Part shown: positions 17,606 through 27,163 of the stretch, one piece after another
Position numbering within the stretch: position 1 is the first letter of the stretch
Layout: each line of letters begins with the position of its first letter
NCBI RefSeq assembly: GCF_018138715.1
Contig: NZ_JAGSHX010000006.1
Span: forward strand, 1,426,001 to 1,490,000
Source: Streptomyces asiaticus
GTDB taxonomy: Bacteria; Actinomycetota; Actinomycetes; Streptomycetales; Streptomycetaceae
Length of the DNA stretch: 64,000 nt
Direction of reading: 5' to 3'
Program-made: the position numbers and the translations under genes
Notes under the pieces: model-generated
Databases searched by the model: none
Told to the model about the DNA's origin: nothing
What the model saw: only the letters and a program-made list of their open reading frames with translations

Positions 17606-19575
17606 GCCTGGCTCTCCTCGGCGGCGGTACGGGCTTCGGCGGCGGTACGACCCCCGGCGGGCGTACGGGCCCCGGCGGCGGCACGCGCCTCGGCGAGGGC
17701 GCTCGCCCGCTCCGGGTGGGCCGCCTCGATACGGGTCAGGGCCGCCCCGATCCGGCCCGCGATCTCGGCGGGGGTGAGCCCGATGTCGGCGAGCACCTCA
17801 CCGCGCTTGGCATGGGCCAGGAACGCCTCGGGGATGCCGAACGTCCGCACCGGCAGGTCGACTTCGGCGTCCCGCAGCGTCTGGGCGACGGCCGCGCCCA
17901 CCCCGCCGGTGCGCACATTGTCCTCCACGACCGCCACCAGCCGGTGGCGCGCCGCGAGCCCGGGGAGCTCGGGGTCGACGGGCTTGACCCAGCGCGGATC
18001 CACCACCGTGCAGCCGATGCCGCGCCCGGCCAGCAGCTCGGCGGCGCGCAGCGCGACGGGCGCCATGACCCCGGCCGCGACGAGGAGGACGTCCTCGCCC
18101 CGGCGCAGGACGTCCATCCCGCCCACCCGGTCGATCGCCGGAATCGGCTCCCCCACCGACTCCTTGGGGAAGCGGATGACGGTCGGCGCGTCGTCCACGT
18201 CGATCGCCTCGCGCAGCTGGGCGCGGAGCTGGTCGGCGTCGCGCGGGGCGGCGATCCGCAGCCCCGGCACCACCTGGAGGACGGACATGTCCCACATGCC
18301 GTTGTGGCTCGGCCCGTCGGTGCCGGTGACACCGGCCCGGTCCAGGACGAAGGTCACCCCGCACCCGTGCAGGGCGACATCCATGAGGATCTGGTCGAAG
18401 GCGCGGTTGAGGAAGGTGGCGTAGACGGCGAGGACCGGGTGGAGTCCGCCGGTGGCGAGCCCGGCCGCCGAGACCGCCGCGTGCTGCTCGGCGATGCCCA
18501 CGTCCCACACCCGCTCGGGGTACGCCTCGGCGAAGCCGGCGAGCCCCACGGGGTGCAGCATCGCGGCGGTGAGGGCGACCACATCGGGCCGCTCGGCGCC
18601 GATCCGCACCATCTCCTCGCCGAACACCGAGGTCCATGAGCGGCTGCCGGAGGGGGTCAGCGGCGCGCAGGTGAGCGGGTCCATCGCGGCCACGGTGTGG
18701 AAATGATCCGCCTCGTCCTCCAGCGCGGGCGGGTAGCCCCGCCCCTTCTCGGTCAGGCAGTGGACGAGGACCGGGCCGTGGAACCGCTTGGCGCGGCGCA
18801 GGGCCGACTCGACCGCCTCGGTGTCATGGCCGTCGATGGGGCCGACGTACTTCAGCCCCAGGTCCTCGAACATGCCCTGCGGCGCGAAGGCGTCCTTGAA
18901 CCCCTTCTTGGCGCCGTGCAGCGGCTGGCCGACCACGGGGGTGCGCTGGAGCACGTCCTTGCCCCAGGCCAGGAAGCGCTCGTAGCCGTCGGTGGTGCGC
19001 AGGGTGGCGAGGTGGTTGGCGAGCCCGCCGATGGTCGGCGAGTAGGAGCGCTCGTTGTCGTTGACGACGATGACCAGCGGCCGGTCCCGGGCGGCGGCGA
19101 TGTTGTTGAGCGCCTCCCAGGCCATACCGCCGGTCAGCGCCCCGTCCCCGATGACGGCCACCACATGGTCGGTGCCGCCGTGCACCTCGTTGGCCTTGGC
19201 GAGGCCGTCGGCCCAGCCCAGCACGGTGGAGGCATGGCTGTTCTCGATGATGTCGTGCTCGGACTCGGCCCGTGACGGATAGCCGGACAGCCCGCCCTTG
19301 TGGCGGAGCTTGGAGAAGTCCTGGCGGCCGGTGAGCAGTTTGTGGACGTAGGACTGGTGGCCGGTGTCCCACAGGATGCGATCGGCGGGCGAGTCGAAGA
19401 CGCGGTGCAGGGCTATGGACAGCTCGACCACGCCGAGGTTCGGTCCCAGATGGCCCCCGGTCCTGGCCACCGCCTCGATCAGGAACTCCCTGATCTCCTG
19501 GGCGAGCGCGGCCAGTTCCTCACCGGTCAGCGCCTTGAGGTCGTGCGGGCCCCGGATGTTCTCCAGCAATGGCAC
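17602..19575 (-). CDS. dxs: 1-deoxy-D-xylulose-5-phosphate synthase
   Basis: A 657-residue thiamine-diphosphate enzyme making DXP from pyruvate and glyceraldehyde 3-phosphate, the first MEP-pathway step. The N-terminal ThDP half shows [29 protein letters not shown] and the [16 protein letters not shown] motif. The central pyrimidine-binding domain has [20 protein letters not shown] and the [15 protein letters not shown] loop; a transketolase C-terminal domain follows. The last 30 residues are a low-complexity tail with TAAEAR repeats. The start is GTG at 19575 with GAGGAGGGGAACC upstream. It lies between ispG (23 bp upstream) and hpnO (4-bp overlap); Streptomyces usually have a second dxs elsewhere, so this copy looks dedicated to hopanoids. 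Confidence 0.95.
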   Translation of the reverse strand: MPLLENIRGPHDLKALTGEELAALAQEIREFLIEAVARTGGHLGPNLGVVELSIALHRVFDSPADRILWDTGHQSYVHKLLTGRQDFSKLRHKGGLSGYPSRAESEHDIIENSHASTVLGWADGLAKANEVHGGTDHVVAVIGDGALTGGMAWEALNNIAAARDRPLVIVVNDNERSYSPTIGGLANHLATLRTTDGYERFLAWGKDVLQRTPVVGQPLHGAKKGFKDAFAPQGMFEDLGLKYVGPIDGHDTEAVESALRRAKRFHGPVLVHCLTEKGRGYPPALEDEADHFHTVAAMDPLTCAPLTPSGSRSWTSVFGEEMVRIGAERPDVVALTAAMLHPVGLAGFAEAYPERVWDVGIAEQHAAVSAAGLATGGLHPVLAVYATFLNRAFDQILMDVALHGCGVTFVLDRAGVTGTDGPSHNGMWDMSVLQVVPGLRIAAPRDADQLRAQLREAIDVDDAPTVIRFPKESVGEPIPAIDRVGGMDVLRRGEDVLLVAAGVMAPVALRAAELLAGRGIGCTVVDPRWVKPVDPELPGLAARHRLVAVVEDNVRTGGVGAAVAQTLRDAEVDLPVRTFGIPEAFLAHAKRGEVLADIGLTPAEIAGRIGAALTRIEAAHPERASALAEARAAAGARTPAGGRTAAEARTAAEESQA

Positions 19576-19598
19576 GGTCGGTTCCCCTCCTCGGTGTA

Positions 19599-20765
19599 TC
19601 AGCTCACGGTGACGTCCGGGGTACCCGACGGGACCCCCTCATCCTCCATGCGCCGCGCGATGTTCATGGCCTCGTCGATCAGGGTCTCCACGATCTTCGA
19701 CTCCGGCACGGTCTTGATGACCTCGCCCTTGACGAAGATCTGCCCCTTGCCATTGCCTGACGCCACCCCCAGATCCGCTTCCCGCGCCTCACCCGGACCG
19801 TTCACCACACAGCCCATGACCGCGACCCGCAGCGGGACCTCCATGCCCTCCAGACCGGCCGTCACCTCATCCGCGAGCTTGTACACATCCACCTGCGCCC
19901 GACCGCACGACGGACACGAGACGATCTCCAACCGCCGCTGCCGCAGATTCAACGACTCCAGAATCTGGATCCCGACCTTCACCTCCTCCGCCGGAGGCGC
20001 CGACAGCGACACCCGGATCGTGTCCCCGATCCCCTCACTCAACAGCGCACCGAACGCCACCGCCGACTTGATCGTCCCCTGAAACGCCGGACCCGCCTCC
20101 GTCACACCCAGATGCAGCGGATAGTCACACTGAGCCGCCAGCTGACGATAGGCGTTGACCATCACCACCGGATCGTTGTGCTTCACCGAGATCTTGATAT
20201 CCCGGAACCCGTGCTCCTCGAACAGCGAGCACTCCCACAACGCCGACTCCACCAACGCCTCCGGCGTGGCCTTGCCGTACTTCTCCAGCAACCGCTTGTC
20301 CAGCGACCCCGCGTTCACCCCGATACGAATCGGCACACCCGCGTCCGACGCCGCCTTCGCGATCTCCCTGACCTTGTCGTCGAACTGCCGGATGTTCCCC
20401 GGATTCACCCGCACCGCCGCACACCCGGCATCAATCGCCGCGAACACATACTTCGGCTGGAAGTGAATATCGGCGATCACCGGAATCTGCGACTTCTTCG
20501 CGATCACCGGCAACGCGTCCGCGTCATCCTGCGACGGACACGCCACCCGCACGATCTGGCACCCCGACGCCGTCAACTCCGCGATCTGCTGCAACGTCGC
20601 ACCGATGTCCGCCGTCACCGTCGTCGTCATCGACTGCACCGAGATCGGCGCGTCGCCGCCCACGGCCACCGATCCGACCTGGAGGCGGCGTGAGACCCGG
20701 CGCGGTGCGAGGGGCCTGCCCGGCACGCCGGGCAGGCCGAGTGCGACTGGTTCCGCTGAGCTCAT
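19599..20765 (-). CDS. ispG: flavodoxin-dependent (E)-4-hydroxy-3-methylbut-2-enyl-diphosphate synthase
   Basis: A 388-residue 4Fe-4S enzyme converting MEcPP to HMBPP in the MEP pathway. The N-terminal barrel has [23 protein letters not shown] and RVNPGNI; the C-terminal cluster domain carries [13 protein letters not shown] and [18 protein letters not shown] with the three cluster cysteines. Two starts are possible: ATG 20765 ([10 protein letters not shown], 4 bp after the hpnH stop) and ATG 20777 (overlapping hpnH by 8 bp). I give the former. It sits between hpnH and dxs. Like dxs, it is probably an operon-borne extra copy supplying C5 units for hopanoids. Confidence 0.95.
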   Translation of the reverse strand: MSSAEPVALGLPGVPGRPLAPRRVSRRLQVGSVAVGGDAPISVQSMTTTVTADIGATLQQIAELTASGCQIVRVACPSQDDADALPVIAKKSQIPVIADIHFQPKYVFAAIDAGCAAVRVNPGNIRQFDDKVREIAKAASDAGVPIRIGVNAGSLDKRLLEKYGKATPEALVESALWECSLFEEHGFRDIKISVKHNDPVVMVNAYRQLAAQCDYPLHLGVTEAGPAFQGTIKSAVAFGALLSEGIGDTIRVSLSAPPAEEVKVGIQILESLNLRQRRLEIVSCPSCGRAQVDVYKLADEVTAGLEGMEVPLRVAVMGCVVNGPGEAREADLGVASGNGKGQIFVKGEVIKTVPESKIVETLIDEAMNIARRMEDEGVPSGTPDVTVS

Positions 20766-20769
20766 CGCG

Positions 20770-21795
20770 TCACCCATGGCTTCCGGCGGCGGTCTCCCGG
20801 GCGGCGCGCAGCGACTCCTTGAGGGAGCCCATGGTCGCCAGGACCGCGGTGGGCTCATAGCCGCAGTGGGCCATGCAGTTGTCGCAGCGCGGATCCCTGC
20901 CGCGGCCGTAAGCGTCCCAGTCGGTCTCCTCCACCAGCTGACGGTAGGTCGGGACATAGCCGTCGCTCATCAGATAGCAGGGGCGCTGCCAGCCGAAGAG
21001 GGAGTAGTTGGGAATGCCCCAGGCCGTGCACGGGAAGTCCGTCTTGCCCTCGAGGAAGTCGAGGAAGAGCGGGCTGTGGTTGAGCCGCCAGCGGCGCCGG
21101 TTGCCCCCGGCGAACGCCTTGCGGAACAGCTCGCGGGTCTGCTCGACGCCCAGGAAGTGCTCCTGGTCGGGTGCCTTCTCGTACGCGTAGGCGGGCGAGA
21201 TCATCATCTCGTCCACCTCGAGTTCGTCATTGAGGAAGTCGAGCACGTCGATGACGGTCTGCGGGGTGTCGGTATTGAAGAAGGTGGAATTGGTGGTGAC
21301 CCGGAAGCCGCGCCGTTTGGCCTCCTTGATGGCCTCCACCGCCTCGTCGAACACCCCCTCCTTCGCCACCGATTCGTCATGCCGCTCCCGCAGCCCGTCG
21401 ATGTGCACCGCGAAGGCGAAGTACGGGGACGGCTTGAACAGATGCATCTTCTTCCGCAGCAGCATCGCGTTGGTGCACAGGAAGACGTACTTCTTCCGCG
21501 CCACCAGCTGCCGTACGATCTCGTCGATCTGCGGGTGCATCAGGGGTTCGCCGCCCGCGATGGACACCATCGGCGCGCCCGACTCCAGCACCGCGCCCAC
21601 CGCCTGGGCGACCGGCATGCGCTGCTTGAGCACCCCGGCCGGATGCTGGATCTTCCCGCAGCCCTCGCACTTGAGGTTGCACGCGAACAGCGGCTCGAGC
21701 TCGACGATCAACGGGAACTTGTCCCGCCGCTTGATCATCTTCTGTTCAAAGAGATACGTCGCGACCCGGATGGTCTGGCGGAGAGGCATGGCCAT
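20770..21795 (-). CDS. hpnH: adenosylhopane synthase, radical SAM enzyme HpnH
   Basis: A 341-residue radical SAM enzyme that joins the 5'-deoxyadenosyl group to diploptene to give adenosylhopane. The cluster motif is CNLKCEGC (Cys-x3-Cys-x2-Cys) near residue 40, followed by the SAM-binding GGEPLMHP. The C-terminal part has further cysteines ([35 protein letters not shown]) as in HpnH orthologues. The ATG at 21795 has AGGAGGTGAGC nearby; a second in-frame ATG lies two codons on. The gene overlaps the 3' end of hpnG by 50 bp, so expression is tightly coupled. Confidence 0.95.
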   Translation of the reverse strand: MAMPLRQTIRVATYLFEQKMIKRRDKFPLIVELEPLFACNLKCEGCGKIQHPAGVLKQRMPVAQAVGAVLESGAPMVSIAGGEPLMHPQIDEIVRQLVARKKYVFLCTNAMLLRKKMHLFKPSPYFAFAVHIDGLRERHDESVAKEGVFDEAVEAIKEAKRRGFRVTTNSTFFNTDTPQTVIDVLDFLNDELEVDEMMISPAYAYEKAPDQEHFLGVEQTRELFRKAFAGGNRRRWRLNHSPLFLDFLEGKTDFPCTAWGIPNYSLFGWQRPCYLMSDGYVPTYRQLVEETDWDAYGRGRDPRCDNCMAHCGYEPTAVLATMGSLKESLRAARETAAGSHG

Positions 21796-22522
21796 CTAGC
21801 TCACCTCCTGGGAGCAGCGAAGAACGGTGCCAGTGAAAGAAAGCGGGGAGAACGGTCCGAAGAACCCGGAAAGCCGATATTCCACCGCGTAGCGTGCCGA
21901 TTCGGACGAGTTCATGTTCTGGAGCGTCCACGACCACCCGGACGGCCGCAACCGGACGGACGCCGTGGCCGACGGCGGTGCGCAGGGTCGCGGCGGACTC
22001 CATGTCCACCGCGATGGCGCCGGTGCTGTGCAGCGCGGCCCGCTCGGCGCCGCGCACCACATGGTCCGAGCCCACGACCGGACCGATATGGACGGCCCGG
22101 CGGGGGCCGCCGGGGAGGGGAGGGGACAGGGCGTCGGCGAGGATCCGGGTGCCGGCGCACAGGGTCCGGCCCGCCGGATCGCGGGTCTCGTCGGCGACAA
22201 CGATGTCCCCCGGATGCATTCCGGGGGCCAGCCCGGCGCAGAAGCCGGTGGCGATGACGGCGGTGGGCCGCTCACCGGGCGTGGCGCGCCGCTCACCGGG
22301 GGCACCGGGCGCACCGGGTTCACCTGGCTCACCGGACCTTCCGGTGAGCGCCCGGGTCACGGCGCGCTCGGCCGACTGCGGCCCCATGCCCGTGCGCAGC
22401 ACGGTCACGGCCCCGGCGGCGGCGCCGAGGCCCGCGCCGCGCAGGGCGAACCGCTCGATGCCGAGCGCACAGGCGATCAGCAGCGCCGCACCGTCGGCCT
22501 CCGCGGCCGGATCGGCGGACAT
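21746..22522 (-). CDS. hpnG: adenosylhopane nucleosidase HpnG
   Basis: A 258-residue phosphorylase/nucleosidase-fold protein that removes adenine from adenosylhopane to give ribosylhopane. Family features are IATGFCAGLAPGMHPGDIVVADETRD and the VDMESAATLRTA active-site segment containing the ribose-binding Met-Glu. Between the first strand-helix unit and the catalytic core is a Gly-Pro-rich insertion with GEPGEPGAPGAPGE, unusual for this family. Its ATG shares the A of the shc TGA stop (TGATG), and its 3' end overlaps hpnH by 50 bp. The substrate assignment follows from operon context; by fold alone it would be a nucleoside phosphorylase-like protein. Confidence 0.92.
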   Translation of the reverse strand: MSADPAAEADGAALLIACALGIERFALRGAGLGAAAGAVTVLRTGMGPQSAERAVTRALTGRSGEPGEPGAPGAPGERRATPGERPTAVIATGFCAGLAPGMHPGDIVVADETRDPAGRTLCAGTRILADALSPPLPGGPRRAVHIGPVVGSDHVVRGAERAALHSTGAIAVDMESAATLRTAVGHGVRPVAAVRVVVDAPEHELVRIGTLRGGISAFRVLRTVLPAFFHWHRSSLLPGGELDGHASPPDHPGRDVSL

Positions 22523-24468
22523 CAACTGCTCCGCGGTCGCGCCCCGGTGGGCTCGCCGTGGACATACCGGCCCAGTGCCGTGACCGGGAAGACCTGCCGG
22601 TACAGGTGGTAGTTGATGGAGAAGTCCCAGGGGAAGCCGGTGCCGGTGAAGTACGGCTCGTCCCAGGAGCCGTCCTGCCGCTGGGTCTGGGCGAGCCAGG
22701 TGACCCCGCGCTCCACGGCCGCGCCGTCCCGCTCCCCCGCCGCCAGCAGCGCGAGCAGCGCCCACGCCGTCTGCGAGGCGGTGGAGGCGCCCCGGCCCAT
22801 CCACTCGGCGTCGAGGTAGGAGCGCTGGTCCTCGCCCCAGCCGCCGTCCTCGTTCTGGACGCTCTCCAGCCAGCGGACGGCCCGGCGGACCGCCGGATGG
22901 GAGGCGGGGACGCCCGCGGCGATCAGCGCGGGGACGACGGAGCCGGTGCCGTAGACGTAGTTGGTGCCCCAGCGGCCGAACCAGGCGCCGCTCGGCTCCT
23001 GCTCGGCCAGCAGCCAGGAGATACCGCGCCGGGTGCGGGCGTCGTACGTCCGCCCCTCGTGCGCCAGCATCTCCACGACATGCGCGGTGACATCGGCCGA
23101 CGGCGGGTCGATCACCTCGCCGAAGTCGCAGAACGGCAGCTTGTTGGGGAGCGGGCTGGTGTTGTCGACGTCGAACGCGCCCCACGCCCCGTTCTTCGAC
23201 TGCATGCCCAGGGTCCAGCGCATGGCCCGCCGCACGGCCGCCTCGATCCGCTCGGGCTCGGGGTGGTCGACCCGGCGCAGCGCCAGGATGACCTCGGCGG
23301 TGTCGTCGATGTCGGGGTAGTTGTCGTTGTGGAACTCGAAAGCCCAGCCGCCGGAGGGCAGCCCGGGCCGCCGGACCGACCAGTCGCCGGGCCGGTCGAT
23401 CTGCTCGGTCAGCATCCAGTCGGCGGCCTTGACCAGCGCCGGGTGGTCCGGCGCGAGACCGGCGTCGGCGAGCGCGATGGCGGCCAGGCAGGTGTCCCAG
23501 ACCGGGGACTGACAGGCTTCGATCATCCGGCTGCCGTCCTCGCGCCACACCGCGAACCGGTCCAGCGACTCCAGACCGGCGCGCATCACGGGGTGGTCGA
23601 GGTCGTAGCCGAGCAGATGGAGGGCGATGAGGGAGTAGACGGCGGGCGGCTGGATGCCGCCCCAGCAGCCGTCGTTCTCCTGCCGCTCCACGATCCAGCG
23701 GGCGCAGGAGCGCAGCGCGGCCCGGCGCAGCGGGCGGAAGGCGACCTTGTGGTAGGCGTGCAGCGCCCGGTCCAGCCGCTGGAAGGCGCCGTCCCAGGAG
23801 GCGACGGGGGCGAGCGGGCGCGGCGGATTGGGCCTGCGGGGGTCAATGTGGAGCTCGTCGAGGGGGAAGGGGGCCGGGCGCACGGGGCGCTTGGCCGAGA
23901 CGATGGTGAGGGGCACGATGGTCTGCCGGGCCCAGCAGCCGAAGTCGTAGATGTTGAGCGGAAGCCACTTCGGGAAGTAGATGATCTCCGGTGGCAGCTC
24001 GGGCAGGTCCTCCCAGCGCCACCAGCCGAAGAGGGCCAGCCAGATCCGGGTGAACACCCGACTGCTCGCGATCCCGCCCCGGGAGCGCACCCAGGCGGAG
24101 GCGGCGGCCATATGGGGCGCGTCGGGCTCGTCGCCGGCCAGCCGCAGGGCGACATACGCCTCGATGGTGGCGGAGAGCTCGGGCGGACCGCCGTGGAAGG
24201 TGGCCCAGGTGCCGTCGGTGGCCTGCTGGGAGCGCAGATAGCGGGCCGCGGCGTCGAGGGTGTCGGGGTCCTGGATGCCGAGGAACTGGCGGAGCATCAG
24301 GTCCTCGGCGTCCATGGTGACGTTGGTCTCCAGGTCGCCCTTCCACCAGCCCCGCTCGTCCTGGCGGGACAGCAGGTGGTCCACGGCGCGGGCCATCGCC
24401 TCACGGGCGACGCTTAACGTCTTGGGCTCGAATGATTCGGAGGGTTGGACGGTCGGTGTCGCTGTCAT
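22522..24468 (-). CDS. shc: squalene-hopene cyclase
   Basis: A 648-residue class II triterpene cyclase converting squalene to hopene/hopanol at the membrane. The proton-donating DxDD motif is DIDDTAE (Asp 386, 388, 389). Several QW-type repeats are visible (QDERGWWKGD, QQATDGTWATF, QENDGCWGG, QSKNGAWGAF, QEPSGAWFGRW, QNEDGGWGED, QRQDGSWDEP), which stabilise the double alpha-barrel. GxGFP-like FTGTGFPWDFSINYHLYR near the C-terminus is also diagnostic. It is preceded by a 104-bp gap with a strong hairpin (24517-24543), the only sizeable break inside the operon, and is followed without gap by hpnG. Confidence 0.97.
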   Translation of the reverse strand: MTATPTVQPSESFEPKTLSVAREAMARAVDHLLSRQDERGWWKGDLETNVTMDAEDLMLRQFLGIQDPDTLDAAARYLRSQQATDGTWATFHGGPPELSATIEAYVALRLAGDEPDAPHMAAASAWVRSRGGIASSRVFTRIWLALFGWWRWEDLPELPPEIIYFPKWLPLNIYDFGCWARQTIVPLTIVSAKRPVRPAPFPLDELHIDPRRPNPPRPLAPVASWDGAFQRLDRALHAYHKVAFRPLRRAALRSCARWIVERQENDGCWGGIQPPAVYSLIALHLLGYDLDHPVMRAGLESLDRFAVWREDGSRMIEACQSPVWDTCLAAIALADAGLAPDHPALVKAADWMLTEQIDRPGDWSVRRPGLPSGGWAFEFHNDNYPDIDDTAEVILALRRVDHPEPERIEAAVRRAMRWTLGMQSKNGAWGAFDVDNTSPLPNKLPFCDFGEVIDPPSADVTAHVVEMLAHEGRTYDARTRRGISWLLAEQEPSGAWFGRWGTNYVYGTGSVVPALIAAGVPASHPAVRRAVRWLESVQNEDGGWGEDQRSYLDAEWMGRGASTASQTAWALLALLAAGERDGAAVERGVTWLAQTQRQDGSWDEPYFTGTGFPWDFSINYHLYRQVFPVTALGRYVHGEPTGARPRSS

Positions 24469-24516
24469 GGCTTCCCCTCTGCAGTGTGCTCATCTGCCGT
24501 CTTTGGGGCTTCCGTC

Positions 24517-24543
24517 GGCCGGCACCCCGGCTGGGTGCCGGCC
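24517..24543. promoter_or_regulatory. hairpin in the gap before shc, possible attenuator or processing site
   Basis: GGCCGGCACCC (24517-24527) pairs perfectly with GGGTGCCGGCC (24533-24543) around a 5-base loop. It lies about 50 bp upstream of shc and 30 bp past the polyprenyl synthetase stop. No T-run follows, so partial termination, RNA processing or 3'-end protection are all possible. It may set different levels of the upstream and downstream enzymes. Confidence 0.55.
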
Positions 24544-24572
24544 GGCGACTGCGAACTAGCGGTCCATGGCGA

Positions 24573-25670
24573 TCATCTCTCTCGTACGACGACGAAGTCG
24601 GCGAGCGCCACGAACCGCGCCCGGATCTCGGCGGGCATGTCCACCGAACCCAGCGCCTCCATGGCGGTCGCATGCTGTCTGCGGGCCTCCTGAGAGGTCC
24701 AGTCCCGGCCACCTGCCTGCTCGATCAACGCGGCGCGCACGGCGAACTCCTCCTCGGAGAAGTCGGCGAACTCCTCCTCCGGCTTGTGCGCGTCGGCCGC
24801 GAGGATCTGGGCGAGCCGCTCGGAGTCGGGGCCGCCGGCGTCGAGCGCGGCGACCACGGGGAGGGACTTCTTCCGCTGGCGCAGATCGCTCCAGGTCCGC
24901 TTGCCGGTCGCCTCCGGGTCGCCCCAGATGCCGAGCAGGTCGTCGACGGCCTGGAAGGCGAGGCCCAGGTGGTAGCCGTAGCGCTCCAGGGTGTCGGCGG
25001 TGCGGTCGTCGGCGCCGCCGAGCACGGCGCCGATGGAGGCGGCGCAGGCGATCAGGGCGCCGGTCTTGTTGCCCTCCATCTCCAGGCACTCCTCGACGGT
25101 GACCCGCTCGCGGTGCTCGTAGGAGATGTCCTGCGCCTGACCGTCGATCAGCTTCCGGGTGGCGGCGGTGAGCCGGCGGGTGGCCCGCCCGGCCTCGGCG
25201 GTGCCGATCTCCAGCAGTATCTCGTTGGCCAGCGCGAACAGGGCGTCACCGACCAGGATGGCCTGGGCCGGGCCGTGCACCTTCCAGACGGTGTCGCGGT
25301 GGCGGCGCTGCTCGTCCCCGTCCATGAGGTCGTCGTGGAGCAGCGAGAAGTTGTGCACCAGCTCGACCGCGACCGCGCCGGGCACCCCGGCCTCGGGGGT
25401 GGCGCCCGCCGCCTCGGCGGAGAGCAGGGCGAGCGCGGGGCGTACGGCCTTGCCGCCGTCGCCCTCGGCCGGGTTGCCCTCGGCGTCGATCCAGCCGAAG
25501 TGGTACGCGGCGACGGTGTTCATGGGCGGGGCCAGCCGGTCGACGGCGGCGCGCAGCACCGGCGTGGCGAGCGTACGGCCGCGGTCCAGCAGCGCCATGA
25601 CGCCTGCGGTGTCGACACCTGGGGTCGCCGGGGTCACGGTCTCTCCTCTGTTCTTGGTGGTGGTGCTCAT
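24573..25670 (-). CDS. polyprenyl diphosphate synthase of the hopanoid operon
   Basis: A 365-residue trans-isoprenyl diphosphate synthase. The first Asp-rich motif is LLHDDLMDGDEQRR, the second AVDDLLGIWGDPEATGK, where the usual fifth Asp is Gly, a form seen in actinobacterial GGPP/FPP synthases. The conserved Lys-Ser (KKS) and GKAVRP blocks are present. In this operon the expected product is farnesyl diphosphate, the substrate of HpnC/HpnD, though sequence alone cannot exclude geranylgeranyl diphosphate. The ATG at 25670 overlaps the hpnE stop by 4 bp and has AAGGAGG upstream. Confidence 0.93.
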   Translation of the reverse strand: MSTTTKNRGETVTPATPGVDTAGVMALLDRGRTLATPVLRAAVDRLAPPMNTVAAYHFGWIDAEGNPAEGDGGKAVRPALALLSAEAAGATPEAGVPGAVAVELVHNFSLLHDDLMDGDEQRRHRDTVWKVHGPAQAILVGDALFALANEILLEIGTAEAGRATRRLTAATRKLIDGQAQDISYEHRERVTVEECLEMEGNKTGALIACAASIGAVLGGADDRTADTLERYGYHLGLAFQAVDDLLGIWGDPEATGKRTWSDLRQRKKSLPVVAALDAGGPDSERLAQILAADAHKPEEEFADFSEEEFAVRAALIEQAGGRDWTSQEARRQHATAMEALGSVDMPAEIRARFVALADFVVVRER

Positions 25671-27163
25671 GCCGCCTCCTTGGGCGTCCCCCCGCCCGGG
25701 GCGGGGAGAGGGTTCACATGCGGGCGGCCGAAGACGGACCCTAGGTCGGTGAGGGCCGCGCGGGCGGCGGAAAGACCGCTGCGCACGGCGCCCTCCATGG
25801 TCGCGGGCCAGCCGGTGGCGGTCCACGCACCGGCCAGGTAGAGGCCGGGCGCGTCGGTCGGGGCGGAGGGCCTGAGGAGGCCGACGCCGGGGACGGGGGC
25901 GAAGGTGGCGGTGCGCTCCCGGGTGACGAAGAAGTCGCGCACCCGCGCCCCGCGGGCGACCGGAAGCAGCCGCTCGAGCTCGGGCAGATAGCGGGCGCGC
26001 AGCTCGGCCACCGGGCGGTCGATGTCGTCGTACGCGGCGGACTGCGACACCGCCAGGTACTGGCTGTCCCCGGCCCCGGGCGCGTCCCTCAGCCCCGAGG
26101 CGTCCGTACGGTCGAAGACCCACTGGACGGGGGAGCCGATCGCGGCGAAGAAGGGGCGGCGCAGCACCGTGCGGTCGTAGATCACATGCAGATTGAGGAT
26201 GGGCGCGGTGCCGATGCGCAGCAGCCGGCCGGGGTCCTTCAGGGCGCCGTCGGGCAGCAGGGCGTGCGCCTCGCGCTGCGGTACGGCCAGTACGAGAACG
26301 TCCGCCTCGGCCCGCGGCCCCTCCCCCGGCCGCCCGGCGGTGGCCGCGCTCCAGCGGCCCTCGGGGGTGCGGGTGACGGCGGTCACCCGGGTACGCAGGC
26401 CGGTCCGCACGCCCGCCGCGTCCAGGGCGCGGTGGGCGTGGGTGTGGTGCAGCTCGCCGAGCGGGGCGCGGGCCCAGCCGATGTCGGCGGCGCCGGGCCG
26501 GGAGAGCAGCCCGGTCTTGAAGACCATCGCGGCCAGGCCCAGCGATACATGGGGCGCGGTGGCGTTGAGCGTGGCCACGCCGACCAGGTCCCACAGCGCC
26601 TCGACGGCGCGCGGCGACTGGCCGTGGCGGCGCAGCCAGCCGGCGAAGTCCACCCCGTCCAGCGCCGGGTCCTCGGGGTCCAGCCGCCCCAGGGCGAGCG
26701 CGGCGCGGCCCACCTGGGCGCGCTCGGCGAGGGAGAGATGGGGGTAGGTGGCCAGGCTCGCGGACAGATGGAGCGGCACCGGCAGGGCGGTGCGGCGCAG
26801 CCGGCCGAGCCGCCGTCCGTCGCGCCCCCGGGCGTCGAGGACGGGGACGTCCAACCGGCCCTGGAGCGGGGCGAGTCGGGCCGCACCGACCCGCTCCAGG
26901 AACCACTGGTAGGCGGTGCAGCAGCGCAAGTACACATGCTGGCCGTTGTCGACGCTGAGCACGCCCGCCGGGGAGGAGCGGTGGAAGGAGAAGGCGAGGC
27001 CGCCCAGGCGGGGGCGGCCCTCGACCAGGGTGACCCGCAGCCCGGCGTCGGCCAGCGCGAGCGCGGCCGTCGTACCGGCGAGCCCGCCGCCGATCACCAG
27101 CGCGCTCCGCCCGGCGGGGCGTGGCCCGGCGGGCGGAGCGGGGTCCAGGGTCGAGTGGGTCAC
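25667..27163 (-). CDS. hpnE: hydroxysqualene dehydroxylase HpnE
   Basis: A 498-residue FAD-dependent amine-oxidase-fold enzyme that reduces hydroxysqualene to squalene. The N-terminal dinucleotide fold is VIGGGLAGTTAALALADAG with VEGRPRLGGLAFSF, and the C-terminal FAD contact is APGLYLAGAWTATGWPATMEGAVRSG. DNGQHVYLRCCTAYQWFLERVG is typical of HpnE. The start is GTG at 27163, overlapping the hpnD stop by 4 bp, with GGGAGG upstream. The gene also overlaps the next cistron by 4 bp. Together HpnC, D and E replace a squalene synthase, and no separate squalene synthase is seen here. Confidence 0.94.
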   Translation of the reverse strand: MTHSTLDPAPPAGPRPAGRSALVIGGGLAGTTAALALADAGLRVTLVEGRPRLGGLAFSFHRSSPAGVLSVDNGQHVYLRCCTAYQWFLERVGAARLAPLQGRLDVPVLDARGRDGRRLGRLRRTALPVPLHLSASLATYPHLSLAERAQVGRAALALGRLDPEDPALDGVDFAGWLRRHGQSPRAVEALWDLVGVATLNATAPHVSLGLAAMVFKTGLLSRPGAADIGWARAPLGELHHTHAHRALDAAGVRTGLRTRVTAVTRTPEGRWSAATAGRPGEGPRAEADVLVLAVPQREAHALLPDGALKDPGRLLRIGTAPILNLHVIYDRTVLRRPFFAAIGSPVQWVFDRTDASGLRDAPGAGDSQYLAVSQSAAYDDIDRPVAELRARYLPELERLLPVARGARVRDFFVTRERTATFAPVPGVGLLRPSAPTDAPGLYLAGAWTATGWPATMEGAVRSGLSAARAALTDLGSVFGRPHVNPLPAPGGGTPKEAA

